Below are positions 22,638 through 33,510 of a stretch of DNA of 64,000 nt, piece after piece. The notes under the pieces are model-generated. The model did not search any database and was not told where the DNA came from. It saw only the letters and a list, made by a program, of their open reading frames with translations. Every line of letters starts with the position of its first letter. Positions within the stretch are counted from its first letter, which is position 1. The position numbers and the translations under genes were made by a program. The stretch is from Lyophyllum atratum (lineage: Eukaryota > Basidiomycota > Agaricomycetes > Agaricales > Lyophyllaceae), in the NCBI GenBank assembly GCA_014905825.1, contig JACGCN010000017.1, positions 248,001 to 312,000 of the forward strand, written 5' to 3'.

Positions 22638-23823
22638 ATGTCGAAGCTCGCAAAAGACTCTGCAGCGTTCAAATCCGTGCTCAAGAGGCAAGACTACACC
22701 TCATGGCACTCCCAACCACCACCTGCACCAGACCCACAGGCATCAGAGTCTCCAGCCCCGGAGCCGTCCTCGCAACCTTCGCCCAAGAAGAAACGGCCAA
22801 AAACGAGTATGAAATTGTTGTTAACCGCATGCTAACCTGTAGTAATCCTCGGCCTAGATATCGTATACTCGCAGCCAGCTGATACTGGGACCGGGATGAA
22901 TATCAATACACAACTTGTGTATGCGGTCAGCCATCTCAAGGTGAGTATTTGTCCAACGCTCAGATGAAGGACTGCGTGTCTAACGAAACATGCCTCGAAC
23001 CAGTCCACTCAAAACCCCATGCGACTGCAAGATATCGCTATCGTCACAAACACACCACTTGATACAGATCATGTGCTGCTTGAAAAATTCAAAGCCCATG
23101 ACCGTATTATATGGGATCCGAAAACCGACCTTTACTCATATAAGGTCTATGCTTCGTCTCTATCAATGCCTTTGCCGCTGAACTTCCGTAGCACGAATTT
23201 AACTTCCGAAATAAAGCTGCCCTGCTGACCGAAATCCAACGACAAACTCGGAAAGGCGGGGGAATCTCCGTTCGTGCTCTCAAAGAGTCGTGGAAAGAGG
23301 CTCCGACTGCCATAGAAGAGCTTGAGAAAGAGGGCGAGGTATTGGTGACACGGACAGTCAAGGACGGGCAACTACGGATGGTGTTTTGGAACGAGGTGAA
23401 GCCAACAGAGGAGAGTGGCGGTATGCCAGTTGAGAAAGGTGTGTCACCTTTATCCCCCTTCACACCGCAAATAGAGGCTTGGATGGAGGAAAAGGCTCTT
23501 GCGAACCATTGCTGATACCCTGGACTCAGAGTTCAACGACTTGTGGCACACTCTAAATGTTCCCAATGACGTCGACCTCTTGAGACAACTTGCTTCAGGT
23601 ACATCGTTCTCCTTTGTTCTCGTTCACCCTTGGGCTTCTGAATCTGGTCGGAAAAGAGGGTCTACAGGTTACAAACGCCGAGGCGCCTGCACCCAAAGCC
23701 CCAACAGGCAAGAAAAAGGGCAAACGCGGTGGTGCGCCGCGTCAGCGCCAGGTGCGGATTACGAATGTACACATGAAGGGGGAGATCGATCTTTCGCGCG
23801 ATTACATGGCACCGCCCAAGTAA
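22638..23823 (+). CDS. TFA2: Transcription initiation factor IIE, beta subunit
   Basis: General RNA polymerase II factor that with TFIIE-alpha recruits TFIIH. Exons: 22638..22806, 22843..22940, 23004..23144, 23192..about 23440, about 23475..23598, 23657..23823. Landmarks are the Pro-rich N-terminus, a first winged helix (YAVSHLK, then RLQDIAIVTNTPL, then DPKTDLYSYK), HEFNFRNKAALLTEI, GGGISVRALKESW, a second winged-helix/C-terminal block FNDLWHTLNVPNDVDLLRQL, and the basic tail GKKKGKRGGAPRQRQVRITN. The fifth-exon junction is ambiguous. Several donor/acceptor pairs between 23428 and 23477 restore frame with a 34-46-nt intron. Intron 1 is only 36 nt but has a GCTAAC branch site. Identification is firm. 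Confidence 0.9.
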
Positions 23824-24210
23824 CATGTTTTATGAAAGACCGGGCGTATCGCATATCTGTATATTATCTGATACCCACAACAATGTACATAGGGCGGGCC
23901 ACCAATCCTAATCGTATATATTTCCAACCTAGCTGTCAGGCATTGTTACTTCGAGTCCCCACACTAGTGGTCTACTATACCACCTAGGTGAGTTCAGTTC
24001 GAGTTTTCCGTGTCCTAGTCGTGATGCTCACCTGAGAGTGCGGCGATAAACATGAGTCGACGCTCATCAGGGCGGAACATAATATGTGGGTACTGGAACC
24101 AAGGTCAGTATATCCATTCGTGTTATGCAGGTGCACATACGTACCTTCCCAAGAAGTGAAAGTGTGTCTTCCTGCGGTATTCCATCCTTTTCACCCTCCA
24201 AGGGTCGACT
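23824..24210. other. Intergenic between converging genes
   Basis: 3' flanks of TFIIE-beta (+) and the Yae1 gene (-). No gene seen. Confidence 0.55.
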
Positions 24211-24874
24211 TCAGCAGAGATCCAATCTCAGTCCAAGGCGCGAGCTCAACGCGCGCAACCGCTCCTTCAGCCTTATCACATCGTCCGCTGTCGGCCTCCC
24301 TGGCGCATTGACATTCTCGCCCGGTGATAGGCTCGCCAACATATCCTCCACCTGCTCCATCTGCCTCCTCTTCTCCACTTCCTCGTTCACCTCCATTTTC
24401 TGCCCTTCTGCCTCCAGATGCTCGCGCGCATGCTGCTCCGCCTCCAGGTCGCGCGGCTCGATATCCGAATACCTTATGTTTCCCAGCTGCGCAGAGATAT
24501 CACGCGCCTCCTGCACTAGGGCTTCCTTTTCATCGTCAACCACACCCAGAGCAGCCGACGGTGCAGAGATCAGGAACGAGAGAAGTGCGGAGGATTGACC
24601 GCGGATGAGGCCGAGATCCCTTCCAAGAGGCGCTCCGACGTTTGCGAACCCAGCGTCGAATCCTTCTTGCACAGAAGCCTCCTTGCCAGCTGTTATTCCC
24701 TCGCGATATCCAACCTAGGCGGTCGAGGCGTTAGACATGGTTTCAAATGAATAACACGCGGTTTGGAAATTGGCACACATTTTGGTACTCGTCCGACATT
24801 TTGGTCCATTCCGCCTCCCTCGAATCTTTCCATGCAGTTTCTGTGTCACGAGCGTCGTCCCATGGCGTGTCCAT
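24211..24874 (-). CDS. YAE1: Yae1-domain protein
   Basis: Homologue of yeast Yae1, which with Lto1 adapts the ABC protein Rli1 for cytosolic Fe-S cluster loading. Two exons on the minus strand (24779..24874, 24211..24714) give 199 residues. The deca-GX3-type signature is clear directly after the intron: VGYREGITAGKE, QEGFDAGFANVGAPLGRDLG and IRGQ. A helical, Glu-rich C-terminal half follows. The start is taken at MDTPWDDAR, as in other family members. An in-frame ATG 195 bases upstream (25069) would add 65 residues without family similarity. Size is normal for the family. Confidence 0.9.
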
Positions 24875-25515
24875 TGATGCAATATGCTTGGGCTGCGACC
24901 CAATGAACAGATGAGTTTGCAAGACGCAAGATTTATTAACATGACCATCTCGGACTTTCGATCGATCGACCGGGCCGATATCGCGCAACTCCCGTCCATC
25001 CACTGGTAGCGCCCTTGTATATTGAGGAGGGAAAGATTGTTCGGTAGAAGTGTTCTCTATGATGGTCATCTCGATGCTTTATGCTTTTGCGATACTTGTC
25101 TCACTCTTGTTTCCCAACGCTAGCCTGTCGAGCTTCAACGTGGAAGAAGCTCTTCTTAAGCTTTCCTAAGACGATTTCCCGACCTCTACCCAAGTGAACG
25201 GAAACGCCTAACAGTCATTTGTGTTACTTAGGTATAGACGTGATGCTTAAATCTTGCAGAAAGATACAACATTCTTATTTCGTGCCATATTCGATCGAGC
25301 GATTGATCAAGCCCGCTAGCACGAGCGTTTGACACCCACTCTTTGGCACTCTCCTCGAGACTCTCGGACTCACTTATATTTCGTCAATAATATTAATATT
25401 AGGATTGTAAAACATCGCCAAGGAATCCATCTTGGTACTGAGGAATACACTGCTGAGAACGTTGAGAGTTCGTTGGAAGAATGCCGCCTGCTCATGGCGT
25501 CGCGGTCCCTAAGCT
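24875..25515. other. Intergenic
   Basis: Upstream region of YAE1 and 3' flank of the first hydrolase. AT-rich around 25380-25400. An in-frame extension of YAE1 is possible up to 25069. No other gene is seen. Confidence 0.5.
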
Positions 25516-26786
25516 TCATAGTCCCTGCACCCACTCCAGCAACTCCTTATTCACCTTATCCTTCTCTTCCCATACGAGAGCGTGGCCAGCACCAAACTCC
25601 TTGATAGTCAATGAGCCGTTGCAATACTGTTGGGAAACTGCTTTTCCTATCGCCGCCACACAGACGTAGTCCTTGAGGGCAGCGCCAAAAAAGACGGGTT
25701 GTCGAATGATAAGGTTCTCCTTCGCAATACCTGCCACCAAACATATTCAACATAGGAAGAAAACCTGGCAAGGGTAGATACAATACCTTTGCTGTCTTCT
25801 GCGTCCAAGCCCAACACTGTCGTTTTGTACCAACACAGCGGGGCTTCAAGGCCGCCCTTCAGGAGAAGTCCCTTTTGAATTTCTATTTCCTAGAAGTTTT
25901 GTACGACTAAGGATTGAGGATAAGCTAGAAACGTGCAGGGCACATACCTCTTCAGGCACGTAGGATGCAAAGGTTGTCTTCTTGTCAGCTTCAACCCATG
26001 CCTTGAAAGCGCCGGTGGGCGCGACGTGCTCTCTCCAAAGCTTTGGATCCTTTGGCAAGAGTAAGCTATAGAAGGAATCGATCTACGCAAGGCCTATGAG
26101 TATGTGATTGCATAACAAGGTGAGAAAAACAAGCAACAAACATTCTTTTCAATAACTTTGTGCGCGTCCTTCTCAGAGAAAAAAGGCCAATATCCAAAAA
26201 GTTCATATCCGGCAAGCTTTTTGGTCTACGCGAAGCTCGAGTTAAATAAAGGGCGTGATATAAAATCACAAAGGATGCACACGCGCACCTGTGCAAGAAT
26301 GTCCTCGAATTTGGCGTCACTGGGAGCCATATAACTCATGGCAAGGAACCCGAATGCAATAAATCGATCTGCATGATAGTTGGCCAGGCGGCTGACAAGG
26401 CCACTCCCCCTAGAGGTACAAATTATAGTGTTCAGTACCGCCAGTCAAGGTAGGTGATATTGACATACCAGTCGTGCCCGATTGCGATTGCCTTGTTCAC
26501 ATTTTCGGCGTCCAGGATATCAATTACATCCTGGCTCATCAAGCTCAGTAGGTACTGAGAAGGGTCAACAGGTTTGTCCGTCCCGCCATATCCAAGTAGA
26601 TCAGGGACAATCGAGGCCATACCCCTGGCTTTTGAAGAAGTCGACCTGATACCTCCAGAAATATGAAGTGTAGGGAAATCCATGGGCGAAAAAGATGACT
26701 GGTCTTCCAACGGTGGGAGGTGAGAAGTAGTAGCTGTATCTGATGCCTCGACGTGTCGTCACAGATTTGTAGAGAGAGGAATGCAT
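25516..26786 (-). pseudogene. Epoxide-hydrolase-like alpha/beta hydrolase, copy A, frameshifted
   Basis: First of three tandem paralogues. Exons on the minus strand: 26469..26786, 26289..26409, 26142..26225, 25948..26082, 25787..25889, 25516..25730. Family features are the oxyanion-hole HGFPYTS, the nucleophile Asp in GHDWGSG (split by intron 1), a helical lid with LFGYWPFFSEKDAH, and the catalytic His in GHALVWEEKDK. Exon 1 has one extra base near 26612: after QGYGL the reading falls into CP-stop, and IVPDLLGYGGTDKP lies in the next frame. Copies B and C read through here. Every other exon is the same size as in C. This is a recent pseudogene or a base-call error. If intact, it would encode about 324 residues. 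Confidence 0.8.
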
Positions 26787-27536
26787 GATAGTCAGAGGGG
26801 AGTTGATGCCACTGAAGTTGAGTCCATCGTGCTTTTAAAGGCCTCCGATGGGTCAGCGTCAAAGCAGCCTGAGTCACGAAGTCAACCTCGAGTTTCAAGG
26901 ATTTGTTTGATGATGACTAGACGGTGAGTGTGGAGCCCATAATTCCTTGATGACGGATGATCGCGCCGAACGTAAAAGGCTAATGTCACCTTGCTTGCAA
27001 AGAAGCATACCCTCAGCTCAGCAATGTTTTGTATGGAATGGAACAAAGATTTCGTCTCCATGTCGTGCTTCCTTGTTTATCGGCCTGATTGCACTTCGCG
27101 GGCATTAGGTCAGCTCAACACTAATGTAGCTTGATAACTCACCTCCGTGGGTCCCGCAAAGTTGCACGCGTTTATGAATTCTTGGTACGCACAATCCCTC
27201 AACCGGCGAGAACGCGTCCATCCCTGACATCGTAGACGGTATAGGAGTAGCACACGGACGCCGGCTGCTGACCCGCAGCCTGGTCACTCTCCAAGGCGGG
27301 CTTACTAGGTCCCAAATGGTTTGTCGGAGCTCACGCAGGCACTGGGACGGATATTCCGGGTCCTCGGGTCGTGAAAATGCATCCGGCTACGGCTTCAATC
27401 AGCCAAAGATTACTCTGCCCTGCTAAGATCATTGCATTCGATAAATCGGTCGAGCACGCCAATGTACATTGTTTATTCTAGACTTTCGTTGCTTATAGAC
27501 AGCGGGATGGATCTTATTGAGACGGCATAAAAATCA
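26787..27536. other. Intergenic between hydrolase copies A and B
   Basis: No coding segment found. There is no trace of a further hydrolase copy. It presumably contains the copy A promoter and the copy B terminator. Confidence 0.5.
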
Positions 27537-28805
27537 TTAGAAGAGGTGTACTAACTTCTCAACCCCCTCGACCCAGTCCAACAATTCCTGGTTCAGTTTG
27601 TCTCTTTCCTCCCACATGAGCCAGTGTCCGGTGTTGAACTCCTTTACAGTCAGCGGGCCCTTGATGTGCTGAGAGACGCCCATTCCCATTGCTGCCAGGC
27701 AGAGAACATCCTGCATCGCGGCGCCAAAAAAGACAGGCTTCTGGATGGACAAATTTTCGGGTGGAATACCTTGCAACGTCCACGTTTCACTATGGGAACA
27801 AAGAGCGAGTTTGAAATTACTAACTTTTTCCGTCTTCCGCGTCAAGACCCATCACACTGTTTTTGTACCAGCAGAGGGGAGCTTCGAAGCCACCTTTAAG
27901 GAGTTTTTCCTTCTGAACCTTCACTTCCTGCATTTATTGGGTCAGGGCGGCCGATGGAATCAAGATATGCGTTTATCGTACTTCCTCAGTAAGGTATGAC
28001 CCAAGAGTGGTTTTTCTGTCACTCTCGAGCCAAGCCTTGAGCGCACCACTGGGCCCGAGATGTGTTGCCCAGAGCTTTGGATCCTCCGCCAAAAGTAGAC
28101 TAAAGAAGGAGTCCATCTGTTTCAAAACTGTGAGATGGATGAACGAGATTGAAAACCTGGTTGCGTACATTCTTTTCTACAATTTCATGTGCGTCCTTCT
28201 CCGAGAAGAAAGCCCAGTATCCAAGGAGCTCATAACCCACAAGCTGTTTCGTCTATGAGAGGTTCACTTTTTAGCTGGGCCAACTGGAAGTGGGAGTCTA
28301 GTGGCATACCAATGCAAGTACATCCTCGAGTTTGGCGTCACTAGGGTAAACGTAGCTAACGACGAGAAAGGCGAAGGCGATAAAGCGATCGGGGTGATAG
28401 TTAGCGAGGCGGCTGACCAGGATACTGCCCCTGAAGTACAAGTTTGAGATCTGCGGCAATCCTGAGAACAGTACAGATGACTTGCCAATCGTGTCCGATG
28501 GCAATAACCTTGTCGACATTCTCAGAATCAAGGATATCGATGACATCCTGGCTCATCAAACTTTGCGCATACTGAGCGGGGTCGGTTGGCTTGTCCGTTC
28601 CTCCATATCCAAGCATATCGGGAACGATGAGGCCATATCCTTTGGCTTTGAAGAAGTCAACTTGGTATCGCCAGTCGTATGACGTGCAAGGGAATCCATG
28701 AATAAAGAGAAGAACAGGTTGGCCTAAGGTAGGCGGTGAGAAGAAGTAGCTGTACTTGAGGCTTCGGCGCGTTGTCACCGATTTATAGTGAGAAGGGGAG
28801 TCCAT
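27537..28805 (-). CDS. Epoxide-hydrolase-like alpha/beta hydrolase, copy B
   Basis: Probable soluble epoxide hydrolase or related alpha/beta hydrolase, 331 residues in six exons on the minus strand: 28486..28805, 28310..28430, 28169..28252, 27982..28116, 27825..27927, 27537..27769. It shows FIHGFPCTSYDWRYQVDFFK, VPDMLGYGGTDKP, the nucleophile in IGHDWGS, the lid segment LLGYWAFFSEKDAH, and catalytic His in TGHWLMWEERDK. Intron 1 begins with GC (GCAAGT) instead of GT, where copies A and C have GT. The C-terminus runs six residues beyond copies A and C (VEKLVHLF). A second in-frame ATG lies 15 bases upstream (MSTFI). No signal peptide, so probably cytosolic. The substrate is unknown; detoxification or lipid/terpenoid epoxide metabolism are typical. 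Confidence 0.9.
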
Positions 28806-29246
28806 GATGAAAGTGGACATGCTGATTCGAAGTGGGTCCTAGCATAATGGGACTCGGAGGCCGGTATTACGCCAATCCAGCCCGAAAGGGGGTATTGCCT
28901 GGTATTGCTCAGTGGTCGTCGGGACCGATGTAGTCAACTCATGCCAAGGTGAACGACGATCTGATCTAATCATATTATCACTGATCAGTGTTTGATCAGT
29001 GTATCACGCTTAGCGAAATTCTACCAACTTGATGAAACGCAGCCTGCGTCGTGCTATCACTGCGTTTGTTATCTGTTTGAAGGAAACGGCTTTCCACTTG
29101 AAACTGATTGCTATCGGGACACGCTTTACTATCTTGACTTTGCTTAAAGACTGGGGCTTTCATAACCTATATCTCGCGTCATGACCGCAACTGGCATCTC
29201 CAAAACTCCAAAGTATGGTCGTAGCTATGGCAGGAATTTCTGTGCT
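28806..29246. other. Intergenic between hydrolase copies B and C
   Basis: No gene. Near 28980-29005 the palindromic core TGATCA occurs twice, in CACTGATCAGTG and in the following TTGATCAGTG. Confidence 0.5.
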
Positions 29247-30501
29247 TCATAAACCCTGGACCCACTCCAGAAGCTCCTGGTTTAACTTATCTTTCTCTTC
29301 CCACATGAGCCAGTGACCAGTGTCAAAATCCTTCACCGTCAACGTGCCTTTGGAAGTCTGTGCGGAAATCCCCTTTCCCATTGCTGCCACGCAGAGAGGG
29401 TCCTTCAAAGCAGCTCCAAAAAATACGGGTTGTTGGATGACTAGATTTTCCGGCGAAATAGCTGCAAACACCCTGATGTTAACCGTCGCAAAGTAAAGGA
29501 GCCTCGTGAAGGATGATTTACCTTTGACATCTTCTGAATCGACGCCTATGACGTTAGCCTTGTACCAGCACAGCGGACCTTCCATTCCGCCCTTCATAAG
29601 GTGTTCCTTCTGGATCTTCACTTCCTAAGAATGTGCATTGCTGAGTGATTGGAGTGAAACGAAGTCGAGATATGTACCTCTTCGGTAACGTATGATGCCA
29701 TATTCGTTCTCCTGTCAGCCTCGATCCATGCTTTTGAGGCGCCAGTAGGAGCCACATGCGAGATCCAGAGACTTGGATCCTCTGCCAGGAGTAGATTATA
29801 GAAGGAGTCAAACTGTGGAAAAATCTGTGACTATTAAACCCAGCCAAGAAGCAAGCAGCGTACGTTCTTTTCGATGCTCTTGTGCGCATCCTTCTCAGCG
29901 AAAAAATTCCAATAGCCGAGTACCTCATACCCAACAAGTTTTGCTAACTACGGAGTATTCGGACTCAAAATCCAAAATTCGTGACGGCCGAAGTCATACC
30001 TGTGCGGCGGTCTCCTCAAACTTGGCATAACTTGGGGGAACATAACTAAGAGCAAGAAAGGCGAAGGCAAGGAAGCGATCGGCGTGATAGTTAGCTAGGC
30101 GGCTAACCAGTGTACTACCCCTAGTACCAAGTTTATGAGTTGTGGTGCACTGCTAACACACTGGAGGGGAAGGCCTCAACTCACCAATCATGTCCGACGG
30201 CAATGACCTTGTCTACCTTCTCAGCATCGAGGATATCGATGACATCCTGGCACATCATCCTCTGTGCATACATGGCGGGGTCGGTAGGCTTGTCTGTTCC
30301 TCCATATCCCAGCAGATCTGGGACGATCAGACCGTATCCCCTAGACTTGAAGAAGTCCACTTGGTATCTCCAGTCGTATGAAGTGCAGGGAAACCCATGG
30401 GCAAAGAGAATTACAGGCTTGCCCGTGATAGGCGCTGAGAAGTAGTAGCTGTACTTGAGACTTCGACGAGTTGTCACAGATTTATACAGAGAGGAATCCA
30501 T
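29247..30501 (-). CDS. Epoxide-hydrolase-like alpha/beta hydrolase, copy C
   Basis: Third tandem paralogue and the best-preserved form: 324 residues, six exons on the minus strand (30185..30501, 30000..30120, 29864..29947, 29678..29812, 29522..29624, 29247..29461), all with GT-AG introns. Motifs are FAHGFPCTSYDWRYQVDFFK, GLIVPDLLGYGGTDKP, the nucleophile in VGHDWGS, the lid LGYWNFFAEKDAH, the acidic-residue strand near NLVIQQPVFFGA, and the His in GHWLMWEEKDK. The internal exon lengths 121, 84, 135 and 103 are identical in copies A, B and C, so the array arose by duplication after the intron pattern was fixed. The product is likely cytosolic. Confidence 0.92.
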
Positions 30502-30965
30502 GATGGAAACAGAAACGTTGATTCCGGGGAACCTCACTCCATCGCATTCTTAAGAAGAATCGGCGTAACGAGTGATCCGGAGCTTGATGGCTTCATAACG
30601 CTTCATGATAATTCAGAAGCATATCATGAATGACTTTGGATACTTACATGATCTAAACATAGATCATGATGGATTAGTATGTGAGGCCTAGGCTCAAATA
30701 AGCCCCTCTGACTGATGTGAGGCCATCATGGCAGTTACCGTCACTGAAGAGGCGGGTTATTCGAAAAGCTAGCAGTGGCTCAAAGGAAACATAAGTACAG
30801 CGATCGAAATACATTGCCAGATAACTCTCATAGCAGAGGCAGCGTCAAGCACTATATTACGCTACCAGAAATCAAGAAAAAAATAAGCAGCTGCAGGAGC
30901 CCTAGTCTAACCGGACAGTCAGTTCACCGTGGGTCATCATACTAATGTCTTACTGACCTCATGGT
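30502..30965. other. Intergenic
   Basis: Upstream region of hydrolase copy C and downstream flank of the first DUF5648 gene. It contains several ATCATGA-like motifs near 30605-30670. No gene seen. Confidence 0.5.
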
Positions 30966-31590
30966 TCAAACTGGAATTATGTACGCTGAAATCTTCTCAT
31001 ACACATAACCCCCTCCTTCAGCAAACGTTACCTCCCAATCCGCCATCGTGTAGAAATGGTCTTCCGCGGGCGAAGGATGGTATAGTCGATGAAAGGGAAG
31101 TCCACCACATGCAGCATCAGGGTAAACATATCCAACAATGCCCTCGTAAGTGTATCCAGGGTCGTTGACAGCCTGGTCTCTCTCCCAGGCTTCCTTGGTG
31201 TAGAAGTGGTCCGTGATTGGAGCCAGGCTATAGAGACGGTAAAAGGGACCGTCCCAAGCACTTGAGTCGCGAAAATTTTGCCAGCGACACCTTCAGCGAC
31301 ATAAGTGCCAGTATCAACGGCGTTCTGGATATCTGCGGCGCTGGTTGTGTGGAAGTGGTCGGAATCCTGGGCGCTGTACGCCCTCAGGAGGGGAACGGCG
31401 GTCGCAGGATCACCGCAGGTACGCGCCTGGATAAAACCGGTCAGAAATAACTTCAGGAAGGAATATAGCTATTAGGTAGTCAGCTGCATGCTCGACGTAC
31501 CTGAAGAGTGATTCCGGCGTCCCGCTCAGCGAAGGCGAGAGCGGACGTTTGGGCAACGAGGGCTGAGAAAAACGTGAGGGTGAACTTCAT
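30966..31590 (-). pseudogene. Secreted DUF5648-repeat protein, copy 1, frameshifted
   Basis: Two exons on the minus strand (31501..31590, 30966..31426). The product starts with a signal peptide (MKFTLTFFSALVAQTSALA) followed by Cys-Gly-Asp-Pro and three DUF5648 repeats recognised by DHFHTT, DHFYTKEAWERD and DHFYTMADWE, with GYVYPDAACGGLP between them. The T run in the codons for VPF-Y (A4 on the plus strand at 31241-31244) is one base short: the next frame gives YRLYSLAPITDHFY, while the original frame loses similarity and stops later. The intact neighbour reads VPLYRLYKQ through the same point. It is either a frameshifted pseudogene or a homopolymer error. The role of DUF5648 is unknown. Confidence 0.8.
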
Positions 31591-31640
31591 GGTGCTTCGG
31601 TTATTCAGAGAAATTGCGGTTGCTGATATTTTCCGCACTG

Positions 31641-31648
31641 CTTTTATA
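31641..31648 (-). promoter_or_regulatory. TATA box of DUF5648 copy 1
   Basis: TATAAAAG on the minus strand about 50 bases upstream of the ATG, suggesting that the promoter is intact even though the coding frame is shifted. Confidence 0.6.
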
Positions 31649-32423
31649 GGCAACAGAAACCGCTGGAAAAATGAAAATAAACCGTCGTGATGATCACCAA
31701 GCATCCTATCCAAGCTGGCATTAGGCGCCTCGGAAATTGCGAGCTGCAAACATACGGGGCACGAAGATGCCATGACCGACGTACATGGACGTAGGGAATG
31801 GTGATAGAAGACAGCTCTCCAGTCCATAGAATGGAAATCACCAGAGGGGTATCATACTAACAGAGGAACAAGCTGACATGCCGGACGTCCAAATAACAAT
31901 GGAATGCCAGGTCAGTCTCACTGTTCGCAAGATGGAACAGCCTCCGCGTGAGTATGTCGAAAAGAGGTCTGCTTACCTGATGATTGACGCTCTATTGTTT
32001 ATTTTAGCGACCAATCTGAGCCGATGACAGTTACGAGAAGCTCTCACCTCAAGTGCACCAGCGAGATGAGCTATGATGAGATTACTTTCAAGACACGCCG
32101 AATGAACAAGGCAATGATATTTGACACCACACACACTGTCCTGTCCATAGCCGACATAACACGGAACTGGTCTACCTGGCCGCCTTGCCAGGGCTGACTC
32201 AAACGATAGCTTTCAAGGGAAAAGGAAAGGAATGAAAACGAAGAAATTGACCGTACTTTACAACCACGGCTAAACATCCACCAAGAAAGGAATCGAAACC
32301 AAACAAAAGATCAAAAGAGTAGGTCTGAATCGGGCCGGTAGAAGAGCCTGGAGATATTCTTGAGGTCGATGGCATCAGATTGGAAGTGCTTGAAGAGGAG
32401 GGATAGTAACTTACCAATGGTGT
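31649..32423. other. Intergenic between the two DUF5648 genes
   Basis: No coding segment recognised. It contains the copy 1 upstream region and the copy 2 downstream flank. Confidence 0.5.
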
Positions 32424-33044
32424 TTAGTAGGGCAATATGTATGCCGCGATTCCCTCAGGGGCCCAACCTGTCCCTTGCGCACTGTCCCTTTCAGCGGCAG
32501 ACATGGTGTAGAAATGATCTGCCTTTGCGAGATTGTACGAACGGTACAGAGGAAGGCCTCCGCATGCGGTATCGGCGTAGACATAGCCCACAACGCCTTC
32601 AGACGTATATTTATAACCGCTGACGGCGTAGTCTCTCTCCGAAGCACTGGTCGTGTAAAAGTGATCGGTATCAAGTTGCTTGTAGAGACGGTAGAGCGGA
32701 ACCGTTCCAGGCTGCTGCTCGGAGAAGACATAGCCGGTGGTGCCCTCGGCGACGTATCCGAGGCGTGATACGGCATTGTTCATTTCAGCAGCGTCCGTTG
32801 TGTAGAAATGGTCGGAGACATCATTCCTCCACGCCCTCAGAAGAGGAAGAGCGGTTCTGGGGTCACCACAGGCGGGGCCGGGAGTACGAGCCTGTACAAA
32901 ATGGCAAAGTTAGGCTTTTGGTGTATATACACTTAGAGCATGGCGTACCTCAAGAGAGGTAACCTCGTCACGCTGCTTGACAGTGAGAGCGGAGGCTTGG
33001 GCGATACAGATGAGGGCTGCAGCGAGTGAGAGGGTAAACTTCAT
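32424..33044 (-). CDS. Secreted DUF5648-repeat protein, copy 2
   Basis: Intact 187-residue protein in two exons on the minus strand (32949..33044, 32424..32891). A signal peptide of about 19 residues (MKFTLSLAAALICIAQASA) is followed by a short pro-like segment and a mature part that begins near ACGDPRTALPLLRAW. Three DUF5648 repeats each contain DHFYT (DHFYTTDAAEMN, DHFYTTSASERD, DHFYTMSAAERD) followed by a GY-V-AEG/SEG-GYV strand. Two Cys in the mature part (ACGDP and TACGG) could form a disulfide. The family is common in secretomes of Agaricomycetes and also found in bacteria. It looks like a small propeller or repeat fold, possibly carbohydrate-binding, but no activity is established. A TATAAA element lies at about 33096-33101. 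Confidence 0.9.
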
Positions 33045-33098
33045 GTTGTCTGAGGTGTTGAGATGCTGAATTATTTTACGGATGCACCACTGACTTTA

Positions 33099-33510
33099 TA
33101 GAGAAACGAAGCATATATCTCCGGAAGAGCACCCCACGGTGAACGGAGGCGTGCACGGTTCTAGGCTGGTGGCGCGACATTTCCCTAATTGAAGAAGGTC
33201 GAACTTGCAGTTCAATACTCCATTTCAACTAGAATAACGTACGACGTACCGAACACATCTGACGCCAAGCACAGCGTAGCCTGTCTGGAGCTTGTCAACT
33301 AAACCACCACAGGTTAGCGGGACTCGCAGTGACATCGACATGGAATACGGAAGTACATCACAGAGGCCAGAAGAAGAGTAGGACGTTGTATTCCGGTCTA
33401 GGGAGTACACTTAGCAGATATGATCCGCGTTACTTCGTCCAGAAGGCCGCAAGGAAAGGTGTAATGGTAAGCAGCAGCGGGGATTGAGTGGGGATCCGCT
33501 TTCACCCTGG
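33099..33510. repeat. Direct duplication, copy 1 (upstream region of DUF5648 copy 2)
   Basis: A roughly 400-bp segment beginning at GAGAAACGAAGC just upstream of the TATA box of DUF5648 copy 2. It matches 33828-34215 in the same orientation at perhaps 75-80% by eye. Long shared strings include GGAGGCGTGCACGGTT, GTGGCGCGACATTTCCCT, GACATCGACATGGAATA and CCGGTCTAGGGAGTACACTT. No coding content. Confidence 0.85.

Noticed and set aside
24875..25069. 65-residue N-terminal extension of YAE1 from an upstream in-frame ATG
   Set aside because: No similarity to the family, and the internal ATG matches the usual start. Kept only as an alternative.
26787..27536. Possible fourth hydrolase copy between A and B
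   Set aside because: Searched by eye for HGFP, GHDW and the lid motifs on both strands. None found.
28981..29005. Repeated TGATCAGTG as an operator
   Set aside because: Short palindromic repeats occur by chance, and no cognate fungal factor is suggested by the sequence.
30502..30537. GTG-initiated extension of hydrolase copy C
   Set aside because: Nuclear fungal genes start at ATG, and MDSSLYKS aligns with the starts of the other two copies.
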